DNA from: Natrinema caseinilyticum
GTDB taxonomy: Archaea > Halobacteriota > Halobacteria > Halobacteriales > Natrialbaceae
Assembly (NCBI RefSeq): GCF_024227435.1
Contig: NZ_CP100445.1
Span: forward strand, 3,878,504-3,942,503
DNA: 64,000 bases
Direction: 5' to 3'
Both the position numbers and the translations under genes were made by a program. This document shows positions 34,557 through 43,013 of the stretch, one piece after another (positions within the stretch are counted from its first letter, which is position 1; every line of letters starts with the position of its first letter). The notes beneath the pieces are model-generated. The model was given only the letters and a program-made list of their open reading frames with translations. It was not told the origin of the DNA and made no database searches.

Positions 34557-34729
34557 GTAATTGTATCTACGTTGCCCCCGTATCAAAGTGACTGTTCGAA
34601 TCGGTGATCGGTATCAGAAACGGACGGTCGGCGCCGGAACTCGGTACTCGAGCCCTGCAATCTGGGGTCAGCGGACGCGGTCGAAGTCCGGGGTCGGCGA
34701 ATCCGGGGACGCGATCGGAACCCGTTCGA

Positions 34730-35902
34730 TTATTCGATGCGGGAGACTGACGTCTCCGGTTCCGAATCTGTATCCTGGCGGTGATCTGCGGGGAACCATG
34801 CGAGTTCGTGGTCGGCGGTGACCCGAACGCGAACGCGTTCGTCCAGATCGATCCGATCGGAGTGGTTGTGCATACACTCGATCGTGTCGCCGCTGTCGAG
34901 TTCGACGCGGTACAGAACTGTCGGGCCGAGATAGCGCCGGTAAACGACGCGACCGTCGGATTCGTCGCCTTCGGCGGGGAAGGCCGTCACGTCGTCGGGG
35001 CGAACGAGGAGGTCGACCGTGGAGCCGTCGTACTGGTGGGCCAGTCCGTGGACGTCGTCCCGAAGGACGCGACCGAGCGCCGTGTCGACGCTGTCGCCGT
35101 GGACGTCTCCCGGGAGAAAGCTGGCGTGTCCGAGGAAGCCGGCGACGAACCTCGACTCGGGTTGCTGGAAGACACGCTGGGGGGTATCGATCTGCTCGAT
35201 CGCGCCGTCGTTCATCACGGCGACGCGATCGGAGATCGAAAGCGCCTCTTCCTGATCGTGAGTGACCGAAATAGCGGTGACGCCAGTCTCTTTGATGATC
35301 CGCCGAACTTCCTCGCGCATCTCGACGCGCAAATCGACGTCCAGACTCGAGAACGGCTCGTCGAGCAACAGCATTTCGGGTTCGGGCGCCAGCGATCGTG
35401 CCAGCGCGATCCGCTGTTGCTGACCGCCGGACAGTTCGTCCGGGTAGTGGTCCCCGTGGGCCCCGAGGCCGACGAGGTCGAGGAGGTCGTCGACGCGGTC
35501 CGCGCGGTCGGCCTCGTCCCGGTCTTGCAGGCCGAAGGCGACGTTTTCGCGGGCGTTGAGGTGCGGAAACAGTGCGAAGTCCTGAAAGACGACGCCGACG
35601 TTGCGGTCCTCCGGCGCGACGAACCGACCGTCGCCGGAGACGGTTTCGCCCTGTAACGTAACTCGGCCGGCAGCGGGTTTCTCGAGTCCGGCGATTAGCC
35701 GGAGCGTGGTCGTCTTCCCGCACCCTGAGGGGCCGAGTAGCGTCAGAATTTCCCCCTCGCGAACGGACAGCGAGAGGTTTCCGATGACCTCCTCGCTGCC
35801 GTAGTGTTTCGCGATCCCGTCGAGTTCGAGAACCGTCTCCTCGGTCGTGTGTTCTCGTTCTGGGTCCTCGACCGCTGTCGTAAGCAGTTGTCCGTCCGAC
35901 AT
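34730..35902 (-). CDS. ABC transporter ATP-binding protein, FbpC/PotA type
   Basis: A 390-aa ATPase of an import-type ABC system. The N-terminal nucleotide-binding domain has Walker A GPSGCGKTTTLRLIAG (about residues 56-71), the Q-loop NVGVVFQDFALFPHL, signature LSGGQQQRIALARSL (about 158-172), Walker B EMLLLDEPFSSLD and the switch His VTHDQEEALSISD. The C-terminal TOBE-like domain (about 290-370) has DLLVRPDDVTAFPAEG. Family members energise uptake of ferric iron, polyamines, thiamine or similar. No permease or binding protein is adjacent, so it is an orphan ATPase. An iron-box-like palindrome overlaps its promoter (35939-35954), which favours an iron role; that is inference. Confidence 0.9.
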   Translation of the reverse strand: MSDGQLLTTAVEDPEREHTTEETVLELDGIAKHYGSEEVIGNLSLSVREGEILTLLGPSGCGKTTTLRLIAGLEKPAAGRVTLQGETVSGDGRFVAPEDRNVGVVFQDFALFPHLNARENVAFGLQDRDEADRADRVDDLLDLVGLGAHGDHYPDELSGGQQQRIALARSLAPEPEMLLLDEPFSSLDVDLRVEMREEVRRIIKETGVTAISVTHDQEEALSISDRVAVMNDGAIEQIDTPQRVFQQPESRFVAGFLGHASFLPGDVHGDSVDTALGRVLRDDVHGLAHQYDGSTVDLLVRPDDVTAFPAEGDESDGRVVYRRYLGPTVLYRVELDSGDTIECMHNHSDRIDLDERVRVRVTADHELAWFPADHRQDTDSEPETSVSRIE

Positions 35903-35938
35903 TGTTCAGGTCCCCCGGCCGCAGCCGGCGCACATCTC

Positions 35939-35954
35939 TTTAGGCACGCCTAAA
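35939..35954. promoter_or_regulatory. Perfect iron-box-like palindrome at the ABC ATPase promoter
   Basis: TTTAGGCACGCCTAAA is TTTAGGC-2-GCCTAAA, a perfect 7+7 palindrome. It resembles the TTAGG...CCTAA half-sites bound by DtxR/IdeR-family iron regulators. It lies 37-52 bp upstream of ATG 35902. A minus-strand TATA-like CTATAAG (35959-35965) sits just before it, so the site covers the likely transcription start, as expected for repression. The regulator could be the DtxR protein at 48882-49310. Confidence 0.65.
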
Positions 35955-36010
35955 TCACTTATAGTTGCCGGTCCGCTGGCAGATATCGACGCACGACCGA
36001 CCGCTGTCGG

Positions 36011-36481
36011 TCAGAGTTCGACGCCGCTCGGAATCAGGCTGTGCTGGCGGAGTAGACTCCCCTCGTCGTCGTAGACGAGGAACGTCCGTTTATCGTAGGT
36101 GACGAACGGCTCGCCCTCGAGCGTGATTTCGACGGTATACCGCCCCTCGTCGTCGCCCGCCGATTCACCGTACCCCCGTGCGGCCCGGATGAACTGGAGC
36201 ACGTCGGTCGCGTCCTCGTTGAGTTCAAGGATGAACTCGCCGGTGATACGATTGGTCACGCTCACTACTCCCGCGGTGGCCGTCCCGATCGGTCCCTGCA
36301 ATCGAAGGGCCGCGTCCGTTTCGCTCGCCTCGAGAACGTCGCCGTCGGGGCCAGTCAGGCGCTCGCGAAGCATCGACGCCGGGCCGGTAAAGTCGATCGA
36401 TACCGAAGGTTTTTCGGGTGCGCCGTCGGTTTCGACCCAGTCGATATTGGTTACGTCTAACGTGAAGTGCTCGCGCCTCAT
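36011..36481 (-). CDS. DUF5793 family haloarchaeal protein
   Basis: A 156-aa protein that I recognise as DUF5793. It begins MRREHFTLDVTNIDWVE and contains PSVSIDFTGPASMLRERLTG near residue 27, VVSVTNRITGEFILELNED near 74 and the terminal YDDEGSLLRQHSLIPSG. The beta-rich pattern with a short helix gives no catalytic motif. The role is unknown. It is transcribed leftward, upstream of and parallel to the ABC ATPase; the iron-box-like site lies in between. Confidence 0.82.
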   Translation of the reverse strand: MRREHFTLDVTNIDWVETDGAPEKPSVSIDFTGPASMLRERLTGPDGDVLEASETDAALRLQGPIGTATAGVVSVTNRITGEFILELNEDATDVLQFIRAARGYGESAGDDEGRYTVEITLEGEPFVTYDKRTFLVYDDEGSLLRQHSLIPSGVEL

Positions 36482-36648
36482 TCCGTGCCTGTTCCTTCGG
36501 ACTCCCGTGGTATGAACGTAACGCACGACATCTCAACAGAGAGAACGGTTCGTCGCTGAGACGCCACCGCGAAACCCCGACTCGAGTCGTCCGATCGGCC
36601 GTCTCCTTTATCACCGTTGCGTCCGGACGTGTCACGAAACTCAGTTCG

Positions 36649-38574
36649 ATGCAGCCGTCAGATCACAGCGGTTCGGACGAGGCGGAGAACGATCCCGCTG
36701 CCGACAGCGCGAACACCGCTCGACAGCCTGACGACGCCGAAACGACGTCCACCGACGGGCGGGGCGAGTCGACGCTCGACGCGACTCGTCGGTCGATCCG
36801 TCGCTTCGTCGACGTTCTGCGCGGATCGACCGTCGACGTGACCGAGTACGAACCGACCGTCCACGGTCCGCTGATCGAATTCGACGTCCCGGACGGTCTC
36901 GAGGAGGTCGACCGGTACTGGGTCGACGCACCGTTTTCGTTCGTCTCGATCGGCTACGATCACGAGGAGAACGAACACCGGTATCACGCCGTCGAACCCA
37001 CGCTTCGCGAGGACGAACGAGTTCTTCTCGAGACCCTGCTCGAAGACGTCCGCGATCCGCTCCTGTACCGTGAGGAGGACGGTGAGGACGTCGAGGAACT
37101 GCTCTGGGAGACGATTCGCGACTCCCTCGAGCGCTACGGCGCGGAGATCGACGCGGCGACGTTCTCCCGACTGTTCTACTACATCTTCCGCGATTTCCGC
37201 GGCTACGGGCGGTTGGACCCGATTATGCACGACCCACACGTCGAAGACGTCTCCTGTGACGGCTACGACCTGCCGATTTTCGTGTATCACGACGAGTACA
37301 CCGACATCGAGACGACCGTTTCGTTCGGGGAGACCGCACTCGACCAGTTCGTCGTTCGGCTCGCACAGCACTCGGGCCGACACATTTCCATCGGCGATCC
37401 GATGGTCGAAACGACGCTGCCCGACGGCTCGCGCGCCGAGTTAGCGCTCGGCGAGGAGGTAACGCCGAGGGGGTCCGCCTTTACGATCAGAAAGTACGCG
37501 GACGATCCCCTCACCCCGATCGGCCTGCTCGAGTACGGCACGTTCAGCGTCGAGCAGTTGGCGTACCTCTGGCTCGCGATCGAACACAACAGGAGTCTGC
37601 TCTTCGCTGGCGGCACCGCCTCGGGAAAGACGACGAGCATGAACGCCATCTCGATGTTCATCCCGCCGCGGTCGAAGGTGGTGACGATCGAGGACACGCA
37701 CGAGTTGCAACTCTCTCACGACAACTGGCTCTCGTCGGTCACGCGCGAACGCATCCACGAGGGGACGAACGTGACGATGTACGATCTCTTGCGCTCCGCG
37801 TTGCGTCACCGCCCCGAATACATCGTCGTCGGCGAGGTCCGTGGCGAGGAGGCGATGACGCTCTTCCAGGCAATGAACACGGGTCACACGACCTACTCCA
37901 CGGACCTACTCCACGATGCACGCCGATTCGGTGCAGACGGCCATCAACCGCCTCGAGAACGAACCGATCAACGTTCCCCGGTCGATGGTTCGGAGCCTCG
38001 ATATCCTCTCCGTCCAGACGCTCACCCGGTCGGGCGACAAGCGTGTGCGTCGAAACAAGGTCCTCGCCGAGATCGAAGGGGTCGACCAACGGACGGGCGA
38101 ACTCGATTACTCGACCGCCTACACCTGGCAAAGCGACACCGACAGTTTCCGGAGCAGTTCGAGCCAGGTTCTCTCCGGAATCCGAGACGAACGTGGCTGA
38201 GTCAGACGGAACTCCTGACCGAACTCGAGCACCGGGAACGGTTCCTCGAGTACCTTCGATCCAACGGCATCGCGGACTACCAGCGATTTACCGCGCTGGT
38301 AAACCAGTACTACAGCGATCGGGAACGTATCCTCGAGACGATCGGTGACGAGAGCGACGGCGGAACCGGGGTTGACGGTGAAACCGGCGCGAACGACGGA
38401 ACTGACGGGGCCGACGGAATCGACACGACAGACGGAAACGGCGGCGACGACGGCGACGACGGCGACGATCCGCATCACCACGTCGCCGTCGATCCGCCCG
38501 CCGCCGGGACGGGCGGCGATGGTGCCACTCGGACTGACTCGAGTCCCGCCGACGAAACGCCCGGAGACCGATGA
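36649..38574 (+). CDS. Type IV pilus/secretion ATPase (TadA/PilB type) with compensated double frameshift
   Basis: A 641-aa secretion ATPase powering assembly of a type IV pilus-like structure with the downstream membrane protein. The N-terminal domain and ATPase core are normal: Walker A FAGGTASGKTTSMNAI (about residues 322-337), Asp box VVTIEDTHELQLSHDNWLSS, and Walker B YIVVGEVRGEEAMTLFQAMN. At the His box (GHTTYST, about 412-418) a 13-bp tandem duplication (37890-37915) shifts the frame. Residues 419 to about 516 are then Arg/Pro-rich nonsense, while the +1 frame (37916-38196) encodes the expected MHADSVQTAINRLENEP ... LSGIRDERG. A 1-bp deletion near 38198 (GGCTGAGT for GGCTGGAGT) restores the frame at SQTELLTELEHRERF. 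As read, the enzyme lacks its conserved post-His-box region. Confidence 0.85.
   Translation: MQPSDHSGSDEAENDPAADSANTARQPDDAETTSTDGRGESTLDATRRSIRRFVDVLRGSTVDVTEYEPTVHGPLIEFDVPDGLEEVDRYWVDAPFSFVSIGYDHEENEHRYHAVEPTLREDERVLLETLLEDVRDPLLYREEDGEDVEELLWETIRDSLERYGAEIDAATFSRLFYYIFRDFRGYGRLDPIMHDPHVEDVSCDGYDLPIFVYHDEYTDIETTVSFGETALDQFVVRLAQHSGRHISIGDPMVETTLPDGSRAELALGEEVTPRGSAFTIRKYADDPLTPIGLLEYGTFSVEQLAYLWLAIEHNRSLLFAGGTASGKTTSMNAISMFIPPRSKVVTIEDTHELQLSHDNWLSSVTRERIHEGTNVTMYDLLRSALRHRPEYIVVGEVRGEEAMTLFQAMNTGHTTYSTDLLHDARRFGADGHQPPRERTDQRSPVDGSEPRYPLRPDAHPVGRQACASKQGPRRDRRGRPTDGRTRLLDRLHLAKRHRQFPEQFEPGSLRNPRRTWLSQTELLTELEHRERFLEYLRSNGIADYQRFTALVNQYYSDRERILETIGDESDGGTGVDGETGANDGTDGADGIDTTDGNGGDDGDDGDDPHHHVAVDPPAAGTGGDGATRTDSSPADETPGDR
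37890..37915 (+). repeat. 13-bp tandem duplication inside the secretion ATPase gene
   Basis: GACCTACTCCACG occurs at 37890-37902 and again at 37903-37915, directly before ATGCAC. Without one copy the sequence reads straight on as GHTTYST-MHADSVQ, the family consensus, so the extra copy is the insertion that breaks the frame. Confidence 0.9.
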
Positions 38575-40643
38575 CGCCCGTGACCGTTCTCCCGCTGGGG
38601 GTCGCAGTCGCCCTCTGTTTCCCGCACGCCGCCGCCAGGTACTCCGACCGCGTCGACCGCGTTCTGAGTCGGATCGCGAACCGGGCGTTCGGGGATCAGG
38701 TCGACGCACTCCGAGCGGAACGTCCGGGTCGGCAGGCGGCGTTGCGGGCCGCTCACGTTCCGACGACCACCCGCGAGTACGGATCGGCGACCGTGCTGTC
38801 CGCCGCGACCGCCGCAGCCGTCGGTTCCATCCTCGGCGTCTACGCCATCTGGGGTGCCCTGCGTCTCCTCTCGGTCGAACCCGAGACGTTGCGAACGGCG
38901 CTGCCGACTCCCCTCGAGTTTCTCGCGGCTCTCGGGGGGCTCCCGGCGCTTTCGGCCGTCGAGTTGGCCGTTCTGTTCGGGTGTTCCGCGCTCACGCTCG
39001 GCACGCTCTTCGGTGCCGGCGTCTACTGGCTCCGGTGGTGGTATCCGAGCTACGTCGCCGACGCCCGCGCCCGGCGGATCGAAGCGGGGTTGCCGTCGAC
39101 GATCGCGTTCGTGTACGCGCTCTCGAAGAGCGGAGTGGCCGTTCCCGACGTCGTCAGAATCGTCGCCGAACAGGGGGACACCTACGGGGAGGCCGCCGCC
39201 GAGTTTTCCGTCGCCGTCCGACAGATGGACACGTTCGGCGCCGACGTCATCACGGCCCTCCAGACGATGAGCCATCGCTCGCCCAGTCCGCAGTTCAGCG
39301 AGTTCGTCGACAACTTCGTCAGCGTCCTGCAAAGCGGCCAGGGCCTTTCGACGTTCCTCGAGCGCCAGTATCAGGACTACAGGGAGGAAGCCGAATCCCA
39401 GCAGGAGAGCATCCTCGAGTTACTCGCGACGCTGGCGGAGGCCTACGTCACGGTGCTGGTCGCGGGGCCGCTCTTTCTGATCACCATCCTCGTCGTCATC
39501 GGCATCGCGGCCGACGACACGTTCCGCCAGTTGCAGATCCTCGTCTATCTGCTCTTGCCCGTGGCCAACGCCGGGTTCGTCGCCTACTTGAGCATGGTAA
39601 CCGACAAACTCGACCCGAGCAACGGAGTCGACGGGGAGCCGACGCCGATCGAACCGCCGTCGGGCACCACTGTCAGCCCGACGCGGACCGCGGCCGACGT
39701 CCCGGGGCCTCGTCCCAACCCGAACGTGGAACGAGTGCAATATTACCGACGACTGCGAGGCCTCCGAGAACGGTTCGGCCATCCGATTCGGACACTCGTC
39801 GACCGGCCGTCGCTGACGCTCGCGATCACCGTCCCGTTCGCGTCCCTCGTCGTGGCGATGCAGCTTCCGGCGGCCCTCCACGGCGGCTTCGAAGCAACCG
39901 CGATCGACGACACCATCGCGGTGGGCGCGTTCGGAATCGTGGCGGTCTTGGCGGTCGCCTACGAACTCCACTGCCGCCGGCTCGCGGCGATCGAAACCCA
40001 GGTTCCGGACCTGCTCGACCGTCTCGCGAGCGTCAACGAGGCCGGGCTGTCGGTCGTGTCGTCGATCGACCGCGTCAGGGACTCGGATCTGGGACCGCTC
40101 AGCGCCGAACTGGATCGCGTCTGGGCCGACGTCCAGTGGGGTGGCGACCTTCAAACGGCGCTGCACCGACTCGAGGCCCGCGTCGGTACCCGCTCGATTT
40201 CCAGAGTCGTGACGCTGTTGACCGAGTCGATGAACGCAAGCGGAAACCTCGCGACCACCCTCAGAATCGCCGCGCGACAGGCGGCGGCCGACCGCCGACT
40301 CGAGCGCGAGCGCAAGCAGGCGATGGTCGAGTACACGGTCGTCGTCTACGTCTCGTTTCTGGTCTTTCTGTTCATCATCGCGGTGCTCGCCGGCTATCTC
40401 CTCCCGAACCTCCCGTCGGGCGGAACGAAACTGGCCGCCGGTTCCGGGGCGACCGAACTGGGCGGACTCTCGGACGCCGATACGGACGCCTATGGCACGC
40501 TATTCTACCACGCGACGCTCGTCCAGGGACTGCTCTCCGGGCTCATCGCCGGCCAGTTGAGTGCCGGCGACGTCAGCGCCGGCGCGAAACACGCCGCCGT
40601 CGTGCTCGGCCTCTCCGTGTTGCTCTTTGCGGTGGTTCTCTGA
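38571..40643 (+). CDS. Type II/IV secretion system membrane protein (PilC/TadC-type, fused halves)
   Basis: A 690-aa polytopic platform protein containing two T2SSF-like domains. The first is around residues 175-300 (RIEAGLPSTIAFVYALSKSG ... FSEFVDNFVSVLQSGQGLST) and the second around 475-590 (IETQVPDLLDRLASVNEAGL ... RVVTLLTESMNASGNLATTL), each followed by paired hydrophobic helices. This is the archaeal pilus arrangement, where the ATPase and this protein form the motor. It overlaps the ATPase stop by 4 bp (ATGA), so both belong to one operon. No pilin or prepilin peptidase is adjacent. It is unbroken, unlike the upstream ATPase. Confidence 0.93.
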   Translation: MTPVTVLPLGVAVALCFPHAAARYSDRVDRVLSRIANRAFGDQVDALRAERPGRQAALRAAHVPTTTREYGSATVLSAATAAAVGSILGVYAIWGALRLLSVEPETLRTALPTPLEFLAALGGLPALSAVELAVLFGCSALTLGTLFGAGVYWLRWWYPSYVADARARRIEAGLPSTIAFVYALSKSGVAVPDVVRIVAEQGDTYGEAAAEFSVAVRQMDTFGADVITALQTMSHRSPSPQFSEFVDNFVSVLQSGQGLSTFLERQYQDYREEAESQQESILELLATLAEAYVTVLVAGPLFLITILVVIGIAADDTFRQLQILVYLLLPVANAGFVAYLSMVTDKLDPSNGVDGEPTPIEPPSGTTVSPTRTAADVPGPRPNPNVERVQYYRRLRGLRERFGHPIRTLVDRPSLTLAITVPFASLVVAMQLPAALHGGFEATAIDDTIAVGAFGIVAVLAVAYELHCRRLAAIETQVPDLLDRLASVNEAGLSVVSSIDRVRDSDLGPLSAELDRVWADVQWGGDLQTALHRLEARVGTRSISRVVTLLTESMNASGNLATTLRIAARQAAADRRLERERKQAMVEYTVVVYVSFLVFLFIIAVLAGYLLPNLPSGGTKLAAGSGATELGGLSDADTDAYGTLFYHATLVQGLLSGLIAGQLSAGDVSAGAKHAAVVLGLSVLLFAVVL

Positions 40644-40944
40644 ACTGTGCGCTGTGCGCCGATCCGCCGACCGTTCCGGTGGTCCTCCGAATCGATCCAC
40701 GGGGCGCCCCGCGTGGGTGTCCCGTGAGTCCGCCGCGGTCCGACCGCTCGTCCCGAGCGACGTCCATGTAGAAACCCTTTAGTCACCGACGAGTGAACCC
40801 CCACTGGGAAACGCACGGCCGCAAATCTGACTGTGTCACCCCCTCTCTCGGGTGACTTGGGATTGCGGAAGTGTACGACGAGGACCGGTTGTCCCGGTTT
40901 TCGACGGTATATTCGAGCGGTCAGTGCGGTTCCTATCCTCACCA
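40644..40944. other. Intergenic region before the S15 operon
   Basis: No gene. It contains a stem-loop (40835-40856) and a TATA-like GGTATATTCG (40906-40915) at the right distance for leaderless S15. The two T runs found after other operons are absent here. Confidence 0.5.
40835..40856. other. 7-bp stem-loop upstream of the S15 operon
   Basis: GTCACCC (40835-40841), an 8-nt loop and GGGTGAC (40850-40856) form a perfect stem. It is 50 bp upstream of the S15 TATA box, so it is outside the likely S15 mRNA. It may be the terminator of the preceding pilus operon or a regulator site. Confidence 0.4.
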
Positions 40945-41418
40945 ATGGCACGAATGCACACCCGCCGCCGCGGCTCGTCCGGTTCGGACAAGCCGTCGGC
41001 AGACGAACCACCGGAGTGGAGCGACGTCGACTCGGACGATATCGAGAGCCGAGTCGTCGAACTGGCAGAGCAGGGCTACGATCCCAGTCAGATCGGGATG
41101 AAGCTGCGAGACGAAGGCGTCACCGGAACGCCCGTCCCCGACGTCAAACTGGCGACCGGGAAGAAGATCTCCGAGATACTCGAGGAAAACGACGCTCGAG
41201 CGGACGTTCCCGAAGACCTTCGGAATCTGATGGAGCGTGCGGTTCGCCTGCGCGAACACGTCCGAGCGAACCCGCAGGACTACCAGAACAAGCGCGCCTT
41301 GCAGAACACCGAGTCGAAAGTCCGCCGTCTGGTAGACTACTACCGCGGCGACGAACTCGAGCCCGACTTCGAGTACTCATACGAGGTCGCGACCGAACTG
41401 CTCGAAGACGTCGAATAA
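40945..41418 (+). CDS. rps15: 30S ribosomal protein S15 (uS15)
   Basis: Archaeal-type S15 with N-terminal extension, 157 aa. MARMHTRRRGSSGSDKP at the start, PEWSDVDSDDIESRVVELAE near residue 23, and the conserved NKRALQNTESKVRRLVDYYR near 117, which contacts 16S rRNA helix 22. ATG 40945 fits the family start and the TATA at 40906-40915. First gene of a four-gene operon. Confidence 0.97.
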   Translation: MARMHTRRRGSSGSDKPSADEPPEWSDVDSDDIESRVVELAEQGYDPSQIGMKLRDEGVTGTPVPDVKLATGKKISEILEENDARADVPEDLRNLMERAVRLREHVRANPQDYQNKRALQNTESKVRRLVDYYRGDELEPDFEYSYEVATELLEDVE

Positions 41419-41430
41419 CAGTATCGGACC

Positions 41431-42657
41431 ATGTCCACCGAGGGTCGATCCGCCGAACCGTCGTCCGCCGTGCGCGCACTCGAGAGCGCCGGCTTCGTCC
41501 GCCTGGTCGTCCGGGCGGACGGCGACGCTCTCGCGGCGAGCGGACTCCTCGCGAGGGCTCTCGCGGCCGACGGAACGCCGTTCCAGGTGTCCGTCGGCCG
41601 GACGGTCGCGGAGCGATCGGAACGCGTTCGCGTCCCCGTGGACGACGACGTCGTCACGGTCGTTTTCGGGACCGCCGACGGACCCGACGACGAATCCGTC
41701 GTCAGGCTCGCGGCGAGAGACAGACCCGCGACGCTCGAGGCGGTCGATCACGTCCGCGAGTTCGGCGCGTCGCCGGATCCGATACTCGCACTCGCAGGCG
41801 TCGTCGCAAGCGGCGGTGAACCGGGTGCGGGCGAGAGCGAATGGCTTCTCGAGACCGCACGCGAGCGGGGGCTCCTCGAGCAGCGACCGGGGGTCGCGGT
41901 GCCGACCGCCGATCCGGTCGATGGCCTCGCCTACACGACGCGAGTGCGGACACCGTGGTCCGGCGACCCCGACGCGACTCGCGAGTCGCTTTCCGATGTC
42001 GCCGGGCGCGACCCGACCACCCTCGACGTCGACGATCATCGAACGATCGGCTCGCTGGTCGCACTCGACGCCGTCGGTGCCGAAGCGTCGGCCGACGTCG
42101 CCGCAGAATCCATCGGTGGAGTGTTACGGCCGTACGCGACGCCCGACCACCCATTCGCGACGCTCGGCGGGTTTGCCGACGTCCTCGAGGCGACGGCGAG
42201 AACGGAACCCGGAACGGGAGCCGCACTCGCGATGGGCCACGAGGTAACCGATTCGGCGCTGGCCGCCTGGCGCGACCGTGGGCGCCGCGCTCACGCCGCC
42301 CTCGAGGGGGCGACGACCGGCCGATACGACGGACTGTTCGTCCTCGGTATAGACGACGGGCCCGTCGAGGCGGTCGCCCGGATCGCGACGGCCTACCGGT
42401 CCCCCGAACCGGCCGTTCTCACGGTCGGAACCGACGAAGCCGCGGTGGCGACTCGCCGCGCCACTCCCCTGGGGACGACCGTCGAAGGCGTCACTCGCGA
42501 ACTCGAAGGCGAGGCTGCGGGGACGGGAACGCCCGACTCCGACTCCGACTCGGGTTCCGGCGTCGCGTACGATGTCGGTCATCGACGCGGCTACCTGCGA
42601 TACGACCCCGCGGTGGACGAATCGACGGTCATCACGACCGTGAGGGAGTTGCTATGA
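41431..42657 (+). CDS. RecJ/DHH-superfamily-like protein lacking catalytic motifs
   Basis: A 408-aa protein whose layout fits the archaeal RecJ family (an N-terminal DHH-like domain and a C-terminal DHHA1-like domain). The N-terminal segment FVRLVVRADGDALAASGLLA aligns in style with motif I (HxDxDG) but has Arg in place of the first His, and no DHH triad is visible. The C-terminus has GVAYDVGHRRGYLRYD. Such degenerate RecJ homologues can act as noncatalytic GINS partners like eukaryotic Cdc45, which is an inference here. It follows S15 by 12 bp and overlaps the next start by 4 bp (ATGA). I am confident of the superfamily and the operon but not of the role. Confidence 0.75.
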   Translation: MSTEGRSAEPSSAVRALESAGFVRLVVRADGDALAASGLLARALAADGTPFQVSVGRTVAERSERVRVPVDDDVVTVVFGTADGPDDESVVRLAARDRPATLEAVDHVREFGASPDPILALAGVVASGGEPGAGESEWLLETARERGLLEQRPGVAVPTADPVDGLAYTTRVRTPWSGDPDATRESLSDVAGRDPTTLDVDDHRTIGSLVALDAVGAEASADVAAESIGGVLRPYATPDHPFATLGGFADVLEATARTEPGTGAALAMGHEVTDSALAAWRDRGRRAHAALEGATTGRYDGLFVLGIDDGPVEAVARIATAYRSPEPAVLTVGTDEAAVATRRATPLGTTVEGVTRELEGEAAGTGTPDSDSDSGSGVAYDVGHRRGYLRYDPAVDESTVITTVRELL

Positions 42658-43013
42658 GCCGGCGAGCGACGATCAGGACGGATCACGACGATCCGGCACT
42701 CCTCGCACGAGCAATTCGTCCCGACAATACCGACGAAATGTCGACGACCGTGGAGTACGCCGCCGGGTCCGATTCCGACGACGACAACGCTGTCGGCGAC
42801 ACTGGCGACGGCAACGGCGGGATCCTCGTCACGCGGATCGACCGCGACACGACGAGCGGCCTCCGGTCGACGGTCGACGACTACGTGGTCAACCTGTCGG
42901 TCGCGATCGACGTCGCGACCCACGCACAGACGGTACAGCACGCACAACCGACGGACACGGGATCTGTGTCCGACACCCCAAGCGACTCAGATACGAACCA
43001 ACACCATGAGTGA
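42654..43013 (+). CDS. Second Pcc1-like (KEOPS-type) protein
   Basis: A 119-aa protein starting MSRRATIRTDHDDPALLARA. It has the Pcc1 pattern with an acidic insert: ARAIRPDNTDEMSTTVEY near residue 18, a Gly/Asp-rich insertion (about 38-58), then VTRIDRDTTSGLRSTVDDYV near 61 and a C-terminal helix. The family builds Pcc1 homodimers in KEOPS, and a diverged Pcc1 paralogue (Pcc2) has been proposed to play the Gon7 role in archaea; which of these this gene fills is unknown. It overlaps the RecJ-like stop by 4 bp and S3Ae by 8 bp, so it is translationally coupled. See 5833-6105 for the other copy. Confidence 0.78.
   Translation: MSRRATIRTDHDDPALLARAIRPDNTDEMSTTVEYAAGSDSDDDNAVGDTGDGNGGILVTRIDRDTTSGLRSTVDDYVVNLSVAIDVATHAQTVQHAQPTDTGSVSDTPSDSDTNQHHE

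Noticed and set aside
38345..40771. Open frame of 808 codons on the plus strand
   Set aside because: It overlaps the membrane-protein gene in another frame and is Arg/Pro-rich; the PilC-like frame has domains and helices.
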